From contig CANJOX010000043.1 in NCBI GenBank assembly GCA_947475795.1, positions 1 through 13,497 on the forward strand: DNA of 13,497 bases, in the 5' to 3' direction. The translations under genes were made by a program, and so were the position numbers. Origin of the DNA: Gemmatimonadota bacterium. Its GTDB lineage: Bacteria; Gemmatimonadota; Gemmatimonadetes; Gemmatimonadales; Gemmatimonadaceae. Below the pieces are notes generated by a model. That model searched no databases. It was given only the letters and a program-made list of their open reading frames with translations, and had not been told where the DNA came from. Every line of letters begins with the position of its first letter. The stretch's first letter is position 1. Below, piece by piece: positions 1-7,259 of this stretch.

Positions 1-2
1 GG

Positions 3-911
3 ATGTCCGATCCCCTCGCGCCTGCACCCCATCCCGAGATCCCGGCCGTGCTGAGCACGTCCGCGTGGCAGGCGCGGGCGGCGGTGCATCGCGATCGGAT
101 CCGGCCGTACACTGATCCGTGGCGAGCGCGGCGTGCGCGTGGGGAATCGCACCCGGTGCACGATTTTCTGTTTCAGTACTACAGCTACTCCGCGGGGAAG
201 CTGGAATCGTGGCACCCGGCGCCGCACGAGGCGATCGCGGACAGCGCGGAGGCCCGCGCGCACTTTCGTGAACCCGTCTACCGTGTGGAGGATGGCGCAC
301 GGCGGCGCGATGTGCGTGTGCTCTCGGCGTCCAAGCGGGAGGCGATCGAGGAGGTGCGGCGCCTGTTGCGCGCCACCCGTGAACGCGCCATGCACTTCGG
401 CTGTTACGGCATGCACGAGTGGGCCATGGTGTATGGCGGACACGACGTGCGGCACGCGGGGGTGGCCCCGCTGCGCCTGCCGCAGGCGGAGATCGATGTG
501 GTCGTGGAAAACCGGCCGGTGGCATGCAGCCACTTCGACGCTTTCCGCTTCTTCGCTCCGGCGGCGCAGCCGATGAACCGACTCCCGCTGGCGTGGGCCA
601 CGCGCTACGACGCGGAGCAGCCCGGCTGCATTCACGCCAACATGGATCTCTACCGGTGGGCCTACACCTGCATGCCGTGGGTGGGCAGCGATCTGTTGGC
701 GGATTGTTTCGAACTCGCCCTCGTGCTCCGCGATCTCGACATGGAGGCAGGGCCCTACGACCTGCGCGCCTTCGGTGTGGAGCCGGTGCCGATCGAGACA
801 CCCGCGGGGCGGGACGAATATCAGCGGCGGCAACGCGCGCTCGCCGCGCGCGCCGCGGTGCTGCGCAGTGCGCTCATCGGGGCGATCGAGCGGACACTGT
901 CGTCGGGCTGA
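3..911 (+). CDS. Protein of the '3-methyladenine DNA glycosylase' annotated family (function unproven)
   Basis: A 302-residue soluble protein with no signal peptide or membrane segment. It matches, from memory, a family common in Actinobacteria and relatives that is routinely labelled 3-methyladenine DNA glycosylase. The conserved blocks visible are HPVHDFLFQYY (residues 50-60), HFGCYGMHEWAM (131-142), ACSHFDAFRFF (174-184), EQPGCIHANMDLY (205-217) and SDLLADCFELA (229-239). Full length (about 300 aa) agrees with the family. I see no helix-hairpin-helix motif of the AlkA/Tag type, so the glycosylase label should be treated as a name only. The density of conserved Cys, His, Asp and Tyr suggests an enzyme or metal protein. 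The ATG lies two bases from the window edge, so no ribosome binding site can be judged and an upstream start is possible. It converges with the propeller gene, with 24 bp between the stop codons. Confidence 0.75.
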   Translation: MSDPLAPAPHPEIPAVLSTSAWQARAAVHRDRIRPYTDPWRARRARGESHPVHDFLFQYYSYSAGKLESWHPAPHEAIADSAEARAHFREPVYRVEDGARRRDVRVLSASKREAIEEVRRLLRATRERAMHFGCYGMHEWAMVYGGHDVRHAGVAPLRLPQAEIDVVVENRPVACSHFDAFRFFAPAAQPMNRLPLAWATRYDAEQPGCIHANMDLYRWAYTCMPWVGSDLLADCFELALVLRDLDMEAGPYDLRAFGVEPVPIETPAGRDEYQRRQRALAARAAVLRSALIGAIERTLSSG

Positions 912-935
912 GCGCCGTCCCGCCCCGTCAGTGGC

Positions 936-2105
936 TCACTGCGGCGGCGTCACCGATGCCGCGGGTCGCGTCCCTTGCAGAATCCAGCGCTGAATGCGGC
1001 GGCCGTTTCCCGCCTCGCCGGTGTACAGGCGATTCTGCGAATCGATCGCCATCATGTGCGCGCGAATGAACTCCCCCGATTGACGGCCGGGACGGCCGAA
1101 GCGGTCGAGAATGGCGAGGTCTTTCCGTCGCAGGATCCAGACCCGCTGGTTTGTGCCGTCGATGAGATAAAGCAGGCTTTGCGCTGCATCCCGCGAGACC
1201 TGCAGGCTGAACCCGCTCCCCGCGCCGCCGGTCTCCGGGCGAACGAACCGCTCCATCAGATACTCGCCGTTCTGCCGGAACACCTGGATGCGATTGCCGC
1301 GCCGGTCCGACACGTACAGCAGGCCATCCTTCGTTCCCACCAAGCCGTGCACCGTGGAGTACTGCTGTGGTGGTGACGCGGGCTTCACGGGATAGCTGTA
1401 GCGCACCGTGTCGTCGGGACGCTTGCCGTACGCGCCCCAATGACGCTTGTAGGCACCCGTGGTGGCGTCGAACACGATCACGCGTTTGTTGATGTAGCCG
1501 TCGGCAATGAACAGTTCGTTCGTCTTCGGCTCGACGTAGAAGTTGGCGGGCCCACCCAGGTGCGTCGAATCGTTGCTCCCCTTGTTCACGCCCGGCTCGC
1601 CGATCGTCATCACGTGTTTGCCGTCCCGCGTGAACTTCATGACGTGCATGCCGTTGCTGGTGCCCATCCACACGAACCCCTGGTGGTCGATGTAGATGCC
1701 ATGCTCCTGGCTGAACCAGGTGAATCCGGCGCCGGGACCGCCCCACGCCTGCACGAGCGTGCCGCGCGCGTCCAGCTCGAGCACGGGCGGCGCCGGGAAG
1801 CAGCAGTCGGCAATGGGCGGTTTGGAGGCGGCCCCAATCTCCTGGTCCGTGAGACTCGACGGCATGTGAATCACCCACAGGTGATCGCGATCGTCCACGA
1901 ACAGCCCGCGAATGTCCCCCCAGATCCAATTGTTGGGGAGCGTCGGTGGCCAGGTGGGGTCGACCACGTAGATCGGCAGTCGCTCCGCGGTCGGTGACCC
2001 GCGAGCGACCGAGGCGTTAGCCCCCTGCGCGTGCGCGGTCGTGTGCGCGGCGATGGTGGCGACGATCGATGCGGCAACGAGGCCTAACAGCTTGACGCGT
2101 CTCAT
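936..2105 (-). CDS. Exported six-bladed beta-propeller (NHL-repeat) protein, peptidyl-amidating-lyase-like
   Basis: A 389-residue protein. The N-terminus is a signal peptide: MRRVKLLG, a hydrophobic stretch, then likely cleavage after AHA (residue 26). NHL-type blades are visible around residues 135-168 (EHGIYIDHQGFVW, then HVMKFTRDGKHVMTIG), 188-224 (NELFIADGYINKRVIVFD), 252-284 (HGLVGTKDGLLYVSDRRGNRIQVF), 299-337 and 347-376. His135, His253 and His350 sit at similar blade positions, as the zinc ligands do in peptidyl-hydroxyglycine alpha-amidating lyases. That makes a lyase-like metal site possible but unproven. A Cys-Cys pair lies at 101-102. The ATG at 2105 is chosen because GGAG sits 6 bases upstream (2112-2115) and the signal peptide begins there; the frame is open to 2216 but the extra residues are not protein-like. 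It lies downstream of the OprB-like porin on the same strand and may be co-transcribed. Confidence 0.82.
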   Translation of the reverse strand: MRRVKLLGLVAASIVATIAAHTTAHAQGANASVARGSPTAERLPIYVVDPTWPPTLPNNWIWGDIRGLFVDDRDHLWVIHMPSSLTDQEIGAASKPPIADCCFPAPPVLELDARGTLVQAWGGPGAGFTWFSQEHGIYIDHQGFVWMGTSNGMHVMKFTRDGKHVMTIGEPGVNKGSNDSTHLGGPANFYVEPKTNELFIADGYINKRVIVFDATTGAYKRHWGAYGKRPDDTVRYSYPVKPASPPQQYSTVHGLVGTKDGLLYVSDRRGNRIQVFRQNGEYLMERFVRPETGGAGSGFSLQVSRDAAQSLLYLIDGTNQRVWILRRKDLAILDRFGRPGRQSGEFIRAHMMAIDSQNRLYTGEAGNGRRIQRWILQGTRPAASVTPPQ

Positions 2106-2220
2106 GACCGTCTCCGCCTGCGGCATACTCGGGGAGGTGTCTCGGTCCAGCCGAGGTCTGACGCACCCGTGGACCGGAGCGCGTTCGACGTTGCCTCCCC
2201 GTGGCGGATTCCGCAATGCG

Positions 2221-2260
2221 GGCGCCTAGCACCGGCGACGGGTCGGTCGCCGCCGGCGCC
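2221..2260 (-). terminator. GC-rich nested hairpin after the porin gene
   Basis: Outer arms GGCGCC (2221-2226 and 2255-2260) enclose inner arms GGCGAC/GTCGCC (2234-2239 and 2246-2251). The structure begins about 9 bases past the porin stop codon. There is no T-tract after it on the minus strand, so it is not a classical intrinsic terminator. It could attenuate read-through into the propeller gene or protect a 3' end. The rest of the 2106-2268 spacer holds the GGAG ribosome binding site of the propeller gene and no other feature I can support. Confidence 0.3.
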
Positions 2261-2268
2261 GCGCGGCC

Positions 2269-3666
2269 TTAGAACGTCAGCACGGTGCGCATCGTCGCCA
2301 CATTGCCGAACGTGCGCAGCCCCGGCCCGTCGAGACGGCTGACACGCTGGACGTCGGCCACGAGCGACAGGTGCGACGACACGGGCAGCTGGTAGAACAG
2401 CTCGCCGATTGTCTCCCGGCCGGTCCCCCACGAGGCGTGGGTGATTCCGACGCCGATGACGTCGCTGGGGCGGGCCGCCAGCAGGCCGGAGATCGTCATG
2501 CCGCCACCACGGTGCGCGTGGACGGACTGCACGTTGGGATTGGCCGTGCCGATCTGGGCGAAGGCCGCCACCGCAGCGTGATTGCTGGCATCCCCGTCAC
2601 GCGAGCGGCCCTGCCACAGCGTCTGGTCGAGTGTGGCGTACCAGCCGCTGGTCCCTTCGGCATCCGGCGCCTCGTCGAGGCTGGTCCCCATGGCCGAGAA
2701 CATACCGGTGTGCCGCCAGGCACCCGCGCCCAGGCGGCCGGCGAGCTGCGAGCCGCCCAGCGTCCACTGCTGATTCGCCTGCGCGATCTGGAATCGCGAC
2801 GAGCCGCCCACTGGGGCGGGGGCGCCGCCGAGTCCGTTGAACACCCCCACGCCGACGTCGAAATTCGCCCACGGGCTCACCGTCGCTTCCGCGCCCAACG
2901 TGGGCAACGGAAACGTGGGGGCGGCCACGATGCTCGGCGAGAAGCCCATCGACGCGTTCAGGAACGACGCGCCGTTGTCCGTGCCGGCAAAGGCGCTGTT
3001 GAAGTCAATCCGGCCGGCCTTGATGGCCACGCGGTCCTGCAGCAGGCGCTGTTCGACCCACACTTCACCCATCGCGCGAAAGTCATCGGCATCGATGTTG
3101 GAGAAGTTCTGCACGAACGCGGCTTCGCCTGATCCGTTGCGTCCCGTTCTCGTCTTGTGCTGGGCGTAGAGCGTGAGTCCACGCCAGCCCACCAGCGAAT
3201 CCATGTCGAGCGTGAGCTCGAGATTGCTGTGCGTGCGCAGCGATCGCGCTCCCGCGAACGCCGCCGAGCCGGCCGAAGCGTCCGTGATTTCTTCGGCGCT
3301 CAAGGTCACACCAGGATGCGACACGATCGAGCGCCAGTCGATCGATGCGCGTTGGATCGGTTCGGCGCGCGCCGCAGCGCTGCGCGGTGTGCTGCGCGGT
3401 GTGCTGCGCGGTGTGCTCGCTGGCGCCGTGCTGCTGATGCCGGTGCGGACGACGGGCACCGGAGGCGCGGCGACATCCGTCCGCGCGACGCCGGCGGGCG
3501 AGGTTGGCGCGGGAGCCCCCGCGATCTGCTGCACGGGGCTGACGTTGGCGGCCCGCAGGCTGGCGGGGGCGCCGAGAAAGATCAGGCAGGTCGCCGCGGC
3601 CAGTCGGCGTGTGGCGTGGGGGCTCGAGCTCCGGACAGGGGCCTTCGGAGAATCAGCGTTGGGCAT
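2269..3666 (-). CDS. OprB-like carbohydrate-selective porin
   Basis: A 465-residue outer-membrane protein if started at the ATG at 3666. A basic N-region with RR at 20-21 precedes the hydrophobic stretch LAAATCLIFLGAPASLRA (22-39), a signal peptide. A Pro/Ala/Ser/Thr-rich linker (about 50-105) contains three STPR units. A beta-barrel follows. OprB-type signatures are GWRGLTLYAQHKTRTG (160-175) and the plug-region block RIDFNSAFAGTDNGASFLNA (219-238) with GFSPSI just after. The chain ends in Thr-Phe, the usual BAM recognition end. The role inferred from the family is diffusion of sugars or other small solutes across the outer membrane. The start is uncertain: a GTG at 3708 is also in frame and overlaps a tiny leader ORF with a good ribosome binding site, while the ATG at 3666 has no clear one. 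The propeller gene lies 163 bp downstream. Confidence 0.8.
   Translation of the reverse strand: MPNADSPKAPVRSSSPHATRRLAAATCLIFLGAPASLRAANVSPVQQIAGAPAPTSPAGVARTDVAAPPVPVVRTGISSTAPASTPRSTPRSTPRSAAARAEPIQRASIDWRSIVSHPGVTLSAEEITDASAGSAAFAGARSLRTHSNLELTLDMDSLVGWRGLTLYAQHKTRTGRNGSGEAAFVQNFSNIDADDFRAMGEVWVEQRLLQDRVAIKAGRIDFNSAFAGTDNGASFLNASMGFSPSIVAAPTFPLPTLGAEATVSPWANFDVGVGVFNGLGGAPAPVGGSSRFQIAQANQQWTLGGSQLAGRLGAGAWRHTGMFSAMGTSLDEAPDAEGTSGWYATLDQTLWQGRSRDGDASNHAAVAAFAQIGTANPNVQSVHAHRGGGMTISGLLAARPSDVIGVGITHASWGTGRETIGELFYQLPVSSHLSLVADVQRVSRLDGPGLRTFGNVATMRTVLTF
3380..3415 (-). repeat. Three perfect 12-bp tandem repeats inside the porin gene
   Basis: CTGCGCGGTGTG on the plus strand occurs three times back to back, and a fourth copy starts but decays. 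In the porin frame it encodes STPR-STPR-STPR in the linker between signal peptide and barrel. The unit length is a multiple of three, so copy-number change would alter linker length without a frameshift. Confidence 0.85.
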
Positions 3667-3700
3667 ACGAGTGCTTCGCAAGTCGGCGTGTGGCCGGTCA

Positions 3701-3721
3701 TCATTCACTGGGCACCGGCAT
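3701..3721 (-). CDS. Possible six-codon leader ORF upstream of the OprB-like porin
   Basis: On the minus strand GAGGAG (3728-3733) lies 6 bases before an ATG at 3721. This is the best ribosome binding site arrangement in front of the porin gene. The ORF reads M-P-V-P-S-E and then TGA. Its last codons overlap an in-frame GTG (3708) of the porin reading frame, and an ATG at 3704 overlaps the stop. It could act as a leader that couples translation to the porin start. Alternatively a one-base error or polymorphism hides the true porin start, or the arrangement is chance. Confidence 0.3.
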   Translation of the reverse strand: MPVPSE

Positions 3722-3903
3722 CGGCGACTCCTCGTGCATGTTTCAATTTCGGACTACATCACCAAATTGTTGAGTGCCGTAGCCCTTGGATTCAGGCATA
3801 GGTGTCACTTTGTGACAAGTATTGCCGCCGACGAACGACCGGGCGTCGCCATCGGCCGGTTTCGGCGGTGCGGGACGCGGCAAGGGGCCCTGCCGGACCG
3901 GTT
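3722..3903. promoter_or_regulatory. Divergent control region between the OprB-like porin and the YoaK-family gene
   Basis: This spacer is visibly more AT-rich than its surroundings, especially 3735-3820. It must contain the promoters of both divergent genes. It carries an inverted repeat CAATTT/AAATTG (3744-3749 and 3764-3769, spacer 14) and a tighter palindrome at 3803-3817. I could not fit a confident -35/-10 pair on either strand. Confidence 0.5.
3803..3817. promoter_or_regulatory. Perfect palindrome TGTCAC-TTT-GTGACA, candidate operator
   Basis: Six-base arms separated by three bases form an exact dyad, typical of a site for a homodimeric helix-turn-helix regulator. It lies about 87 bp before the YoaK-family start and about 137 bp before the porin ATG. 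No regulator gene is adjacent, so the binding protein is unknown. Confidence 0.45.
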
Positions 3904-4689
3904 ATGGTTCACGGTATGCCGATCGACTATGCGCGGCGCCTGACCGGTACCGTTCGCACCAAGCGGGAGAATACGCATCTTGGCGTCGGCCTAGCGTTCG
4001 TCGCGGGCGCCACGAATGCCGGCGCGTTCCTCGCCGTGTCGCAGTACACGTCCCACATGACGGGCATCGTCTCGTCCATGGCGGACGCGCTGGTGCTGGG
4101 ACAGACGGGGGTGTTTCTCACCGGCGTCGGGGCACTGTGCGCCTTCATGCTCGGGGCGACCACCACCGCGATCATGGTGAACTATGCGCGCCGCCGTGGC
4201 TTGGCGAGTGCCTTTGCCCTGCCGCTGCTGCTCGAGGCAGCGCTCCTGCTGGTGTTCGGGTTCCTCGGCGCCCGTCTTCAGCTGATCCACAGCCTCTTCG
4301 TGCCGGCCGCGGTGAGTCTGCTCTGTTACCTGATGGGGCTGCAGAACGCGGTCATCACCAAGATCTCGAAGGCGGAGATCCGTACGACGCACGTCACCGG
4401 GATCGTGACCGACATCGGCCTCGAGCTCGGCAAGCTGCTCTATTCGAACCGGACGAAGATCGCCGGCGAGCCGCCTGTCATGGCCGACCGGGCGCGTCTG
4501 GCGCTGCTGGCCATGCTGTTGGCGGCCTTTTTCTCGGGCGGGGTGATCGGTGCCCTCGGCTTTCGGGCGATCGGCTACAGCGCCACGATTCCCCTGGCGC
4601 TGGTGCTCCTCATCCTCGCCGTCGTGCCGGCCGTCGACGATGTGCGCCGCGCGATCATCGAGGAGCGCGGCAGCGACGGCCAGCACTGA
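3904..4689 (+). CDS. YoaK/DUF1275-family integral membrane protein
   Basis: A 261-residue inner-membrane protein with about six hydrophobic segments: near 26-46, 66-92, 101-123, 130-150, 197-222 and 226-244. Family hallmarks are clear: AGATNAGAFLAVSQYTSHMTG (residues 34-54, with Asn38 and the TSHMTG block), YLMGLQNAVITKIS (142-155) and RTTHVTGIVTDIGLELGK (160-177). Length agrees with the family (about 220-260 aa). The molecular function of this family is not established; a transporter role has been suggested only from topology. The start is uncertain between ATG 3904 (GGA 6 bases upstream) and ATG 3916. The frame is open further upstream but that stretch is not protein-like and crosses the palindrome. 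The stop faces the kinase stop at 4750, with 60 bp between them and no convincing terminator. Confidence 0.85.
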   Translation: MVHGMPIDYARRLTGTVRTKRENTHLGVGLAFVAGATNAGAFLAVSQYTSHMTGIVSSMADALVLGQTGVFLTGVGALCAFMLGATTTAIMVNYARRRGLASAFALPLLLEAALLLVFGFLGARLQLIHSLFVPAAVSLLCYLMGLQNAVITKISKAEIRTTHVTGIVTDIGLELGKLLYSNRTKIAGEPPVMADRARLALLAMLLAAFFSGGVIGALGFRAIGYSATIPLALVLLILAVVPAVDDVRRAIIEERGSDGQH

Positions 4690-4749
4690 AACCGTGGACC
4701 CGCTCGCGGCGCGGCGTCAGAACAGCCGGGGCGGCGCGGTCGCGGTCGC

Positions 4750-7083
4750 TCACAACGCAATTCCCCACGGCGGCGAGGCGGTCAGGTGCGACGGCCACTT
4801 GGCGACGAACGGTAGCTGCCGCACCAGCGGGCCAAGACGCGGATGCGCGGCGGCGGCTCGTATCACCGCAGCCGGCACGAAGGCCTGCTGCTGCATTGAT
4901 GACGACTCGGTGGCGGCCGTTTGAAGACCCCGCGCCAGCGCCTCCTCATCACCGAGGTCCAGCCCCATCATCCACAGAAACGCCGCCTCGGAGACGAACT
5001 CGGACGCGGCCCGCGTCCGCAGTTCGTCACGAATGGCCAGCGCTTCCGCTCGACGTCCGGCTTGATGGAGCAGCCGCGCTTGGACGGCCAGGACGTAGCT
5101 GGTGCGCCCCGCAATCGCGACCGCACGCGCGATCCGCTCCAGCGCTTCGTCATGGCGGCCCAGCGTGGAAAGTCCCACGGCGCCCACCCACAAACACACA
5201 TACGATTCGGGGTCCAGCGCCAACCCCGCGTCCGCGTGTGCCAGCCGCGCCGCGGCGTCGCATCCCGGGATCCCCTCCTCGGGGAAACACAGGACGCTCA
5301 CCCCGCGGACAAACGCCGACAGCGGGTCCGCCGCGACAGCCCGCGCCGCCGACGCCCGACTCTGCTCGAGATTCCCCAGCATACTGTGCAACACGGCGGA
5401 ATACGTGTGGGCAATGGCATCGTGCGGGTCGAGCTGCAACGCGCGCTCCAGATACGCCCCGGCCTCGTACCAATCATCGCAGAGTTGCAGCTTCAGCTGG
5501 GCCCAGCGTGCGTGCACCACGGCGAGGCTCGGCGCCAGTCGCATCGCTTCCCGCAGCGCCTGCTCCGCCTGCTGTGCGGCCTCGGCTTTCGGCAGGATCA
5601 CATACGCACCCATTGCCGTGTAGACGTCCCCGAGGGCCGCGTACACGTGCGCGTAGTGTGGGTCGCGCGCGAGCGCCTGTTGGAAGAGGTCCAGCGCGGC
5701 ACGGAACCCGTCGGGGCTGCGCCGATTCGCCGCCTCGCGTCCGCGCAGAAACAGCTGATAGGCCTCGAGGTCGTCCGTCGGGCGTACCACCAGCTGCGTC
5801 GTCTTGTGCACCAGCCCCAGCGACTGCTGCGACTCGGCCACAATCGCACACGCGATTTCATCCTGAATCGCGAAAATGTCACTGAGATCGCGATCGTAGC
5901 GGGCGCTCCACAGCTGATAGCCGTCGGCCGCACCCATGAGCTGCGCCGTCACACGCACCCGATTGCCGGCGCGCCGCACGCTCCCTTGGAGCACGCTCCG
6001 CACCCCCAGCACCTGTCCGATGGTCGCGAGCTCCGTGCTCTTGCCCTTGTACGAAAAGCTGGACGTCCGCGCGGCGACTTTGAGCCCTTTGACTTGGGTG
6101 AGGGCTACGATGATGTCGTCGGTGATGCCGTCGGAGAAATACTCATTGTCCGGATCGGCGCTCATGTTCGTAAACGGAATCACGGCCACCGAGGCCTCGC
6201 TGATGCGCACCGGGGCCTCCGTCGAAACGCCCAGCGCCTGCGCCCCCGAGCGCAGCGCCTCGACCACCCGCGCTCCGCTCGACAGCCGGTCCTCGCGCTC
6301 CTTCTCCAGCAGTTGCATCACCACCTGACTGAGCGCCGTCGGCACGTTTGCCCGCACCGTGGTCACCGGGGGCGGGGTGTGCAGAAACCGTTTGGCGATG
6401 GTGGCCTGCACCGTCGGCGCGGTAAACGGCGACTCGCCCGTCAGCATTTCGTACAGCAGGCATCCCAGCGCAAACAGATCACTGCGGCCGTCCACGTCGT
6501 AGCCGGCTGCCTGCTCGGGGCTCATGTACGCCGGCGTCCCCACCACCACGCCCACCTGCGTCAGCATGCTGTCCGCCGAACCGCCCACCTCGGCCGCCGC
6601 GGCGACCATCGCCTTGCCGATGCCGAAGTCCGCGATGATCGCGTGCCCCTCGTGCAGCAGGATGTTTTCCGGCTTGATGTCGCGATGCACCACGTCGTGC
6701 CGGTGGGCGTAATCCAGCGCGTCCGCTACGTCAGTCGCCAGCCGGATGACCTGCTCCAGGGGCAGTTCGCGCTGCGCCGTCAGCAGGTCGCGCAGCGTCT
6801 CGCCGGTCATCACCGGCATCACGAAAAACAGGAAGCCGCCGGCTTCCCCGGATTCGTACAGCGGCAGAATGTTCGGATGCGTGAGCCGTGCGGCGGTGCG
6901 GATCTCACGCACAAAGCGCTCGCGCCCCAGCGATTCGGTCAGATCGGGATTGAGCACCTTGACGGCAACATCGCGATCATGCCGGAGGTCGCGGGCCAGA
7001 TACACCGTGGCCATACCGCCCGCCCCTAGTTCGCGCTCAATGCGATAGCGGTCGGCCAGTGCACGACCCAGCACATCAATCAT
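4750..7083 (-). CDS. Ser/Thr protein kinase with TolB/FlgO-like domain and TPR tail, no membrane segment
   Basis: A 777-residue protein. The Hanks-type kinase domain (about 12-280) is intact: glycine loop GAGGMATV (20-27), Lys42, HRDIKPEN (133-140, catalytic Asp135), DFG (152-154) and GTPAYMSPE (182-190). A TolB/FlgO-like domain follows (about 296-430) with SVAVIPFTNMSADPDNEYFS at its start, GVRSVLQGSVRRAGNRVRVT in the middle and WSARYDRDLSDIFAIQDEIA near its end; the same module is common in adenylate cyclases and CadC-like regulators. Residues about 440-745 form TPR helices, for example ALDLFQQALARDPHYAHVYA. Unlike the neighbouring kinase, no transmembrane helix separates the kinase from the TolB-like part (280-296 is polar), so it is predicted cytoplasmic. 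It probably phosphorylates Ser/Thr on partners recruited by the TPRs; substrates are unknown. The ATG at 7083 directly precedes the kinase fold; its ribosome binding site is weak. Confidence 0.9.
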   Translation of the reverse strand: MIDVLGRALADRYRIERELGAGGMATVYLARDLRHDRDVAVKVLNPDLTESLGRERFVREIRTAARLTHPNILPLYESGEAGGFLFFVMPVMTGETLRDLLTAQRELPLEQVIRLATDVADALDYAHRHDVVHRDIKPENILLHEGHAIIADFGIGKAMVAAAAEVGGSADSMLTQVGVVVGTPAYMSPEQAAGYDVDGRSDLFALGCLLYEMLTGESPFTAPTVQATIAKRFLHTPPPVTTVRANVPTALSQVVMQLLEKEREDRLSSGARVVEALRSGAQALGVSTEAPVRISEASVAVIPFTNMSADPDNEYFSDGITDDIIVALTQVKGLKVAARTSSFSYKGKSTELATIGQVLGVRSVLQGSVRRAGNRVRVTAQLMGAADGYQLWSARYDRDLSDIFAIQDEIACAIVAESQQSLGLVHKTTQLVVRPTDDLEAYQLFLRGREAANRRSPDGFRAALDLFQQALARDPHYAHVYAALGDVYTAMGAYVILPKAEAAQQAEQALREAMRLAPSLAVVHARWAQLKLQLCDDWYEAGAYLERALQLDPHDAIAHTYSAVLHSMLGNLEQSRASAARAVAADPLSAFVRGVSVLCFPEEGIPGCDAAARLAHADAGLALDPESYVCLWVGAVGLSTLGRHDEALERIARAVAIAGRTSYVLAVQARLLHQAGRRAEALAIRDELRTRAASEFVSEAAFLWMMGLDLGDEEALARGLQTAATESSSMQQQAFVPAAVIRAAAAHPRLGPLVRQLPFVAKWPSHLTASPPWGIAL

Positions 7084-7138
7084 CTCGGTCTTGAGGCACG
7101 CCGTTCGAGGCGGGGTTAGGGAGGCGGCCAGAGGCTGC

Positions 7139-7259
7139 CTATTCCAGCGGCAGGCGCCGCACGGCGTCAGGCAATTCGCACCGTCGCCATAAACGATAAC
7201 CGTTGGGATCCCGCACGGCGATGACCGGCCAGCGCGCCGCCTCGAAAGCCGGGGGCGAT
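7139..7259 (-). pseudogene. Probable 3' remnant of a VOC/glyoxalase-family gene
   Basis: Just past the kinase stop codon the minus strand encodes about 39 residues ending in TAG: AFEAARWPVIAVRDPNGYRL, then WRRCELPDAVRRLPLE. The V-R-D-P-N-G-Y-R-L segment resembles the last strand of VOC (glyoxalase/bleomycin-resistance) proteins, V-x-D-P-D-G-x. The frame differs from that of the kinase ending at 7260, and upstream it is only a shadow of that kinase gene, so no start or remainder is available. It is best read as a decayed gene truncated when the kinase gene took its place. Chance similarity of a short peptide cannot be excluded. The remaining spacer, 7084-7138, shows nothing recognisable. Confidence 0.35.

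Noticed and set aside
3380..3415. Tandem repeats as a CRISPR or mobile-element signature
   Set aside because: The units are 12 bp, contiguous with no spacers, and lie in frame inside a porin gene.
4690..4749. Bidirectional terminator between the converging YoaK and kinase genes
   Set aside because: The spacer is GC-rich but I found no stable symmetric hairpin with T-tracts.
3822..5885. 687-codon open frame on the plus strand
   Set aside because: It runs across the YoaK gene in another frame and then antisense to the kinase. The translation is Arg/Pro/Ala low-complexity.
4921..7029. 702-codon open frame on the plus strand
   Set aside because: It is antisense to the intact 777-residue kinase. 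Its product is Arg/His-rich with no domain, the usual shadow in high-G+C DNA.
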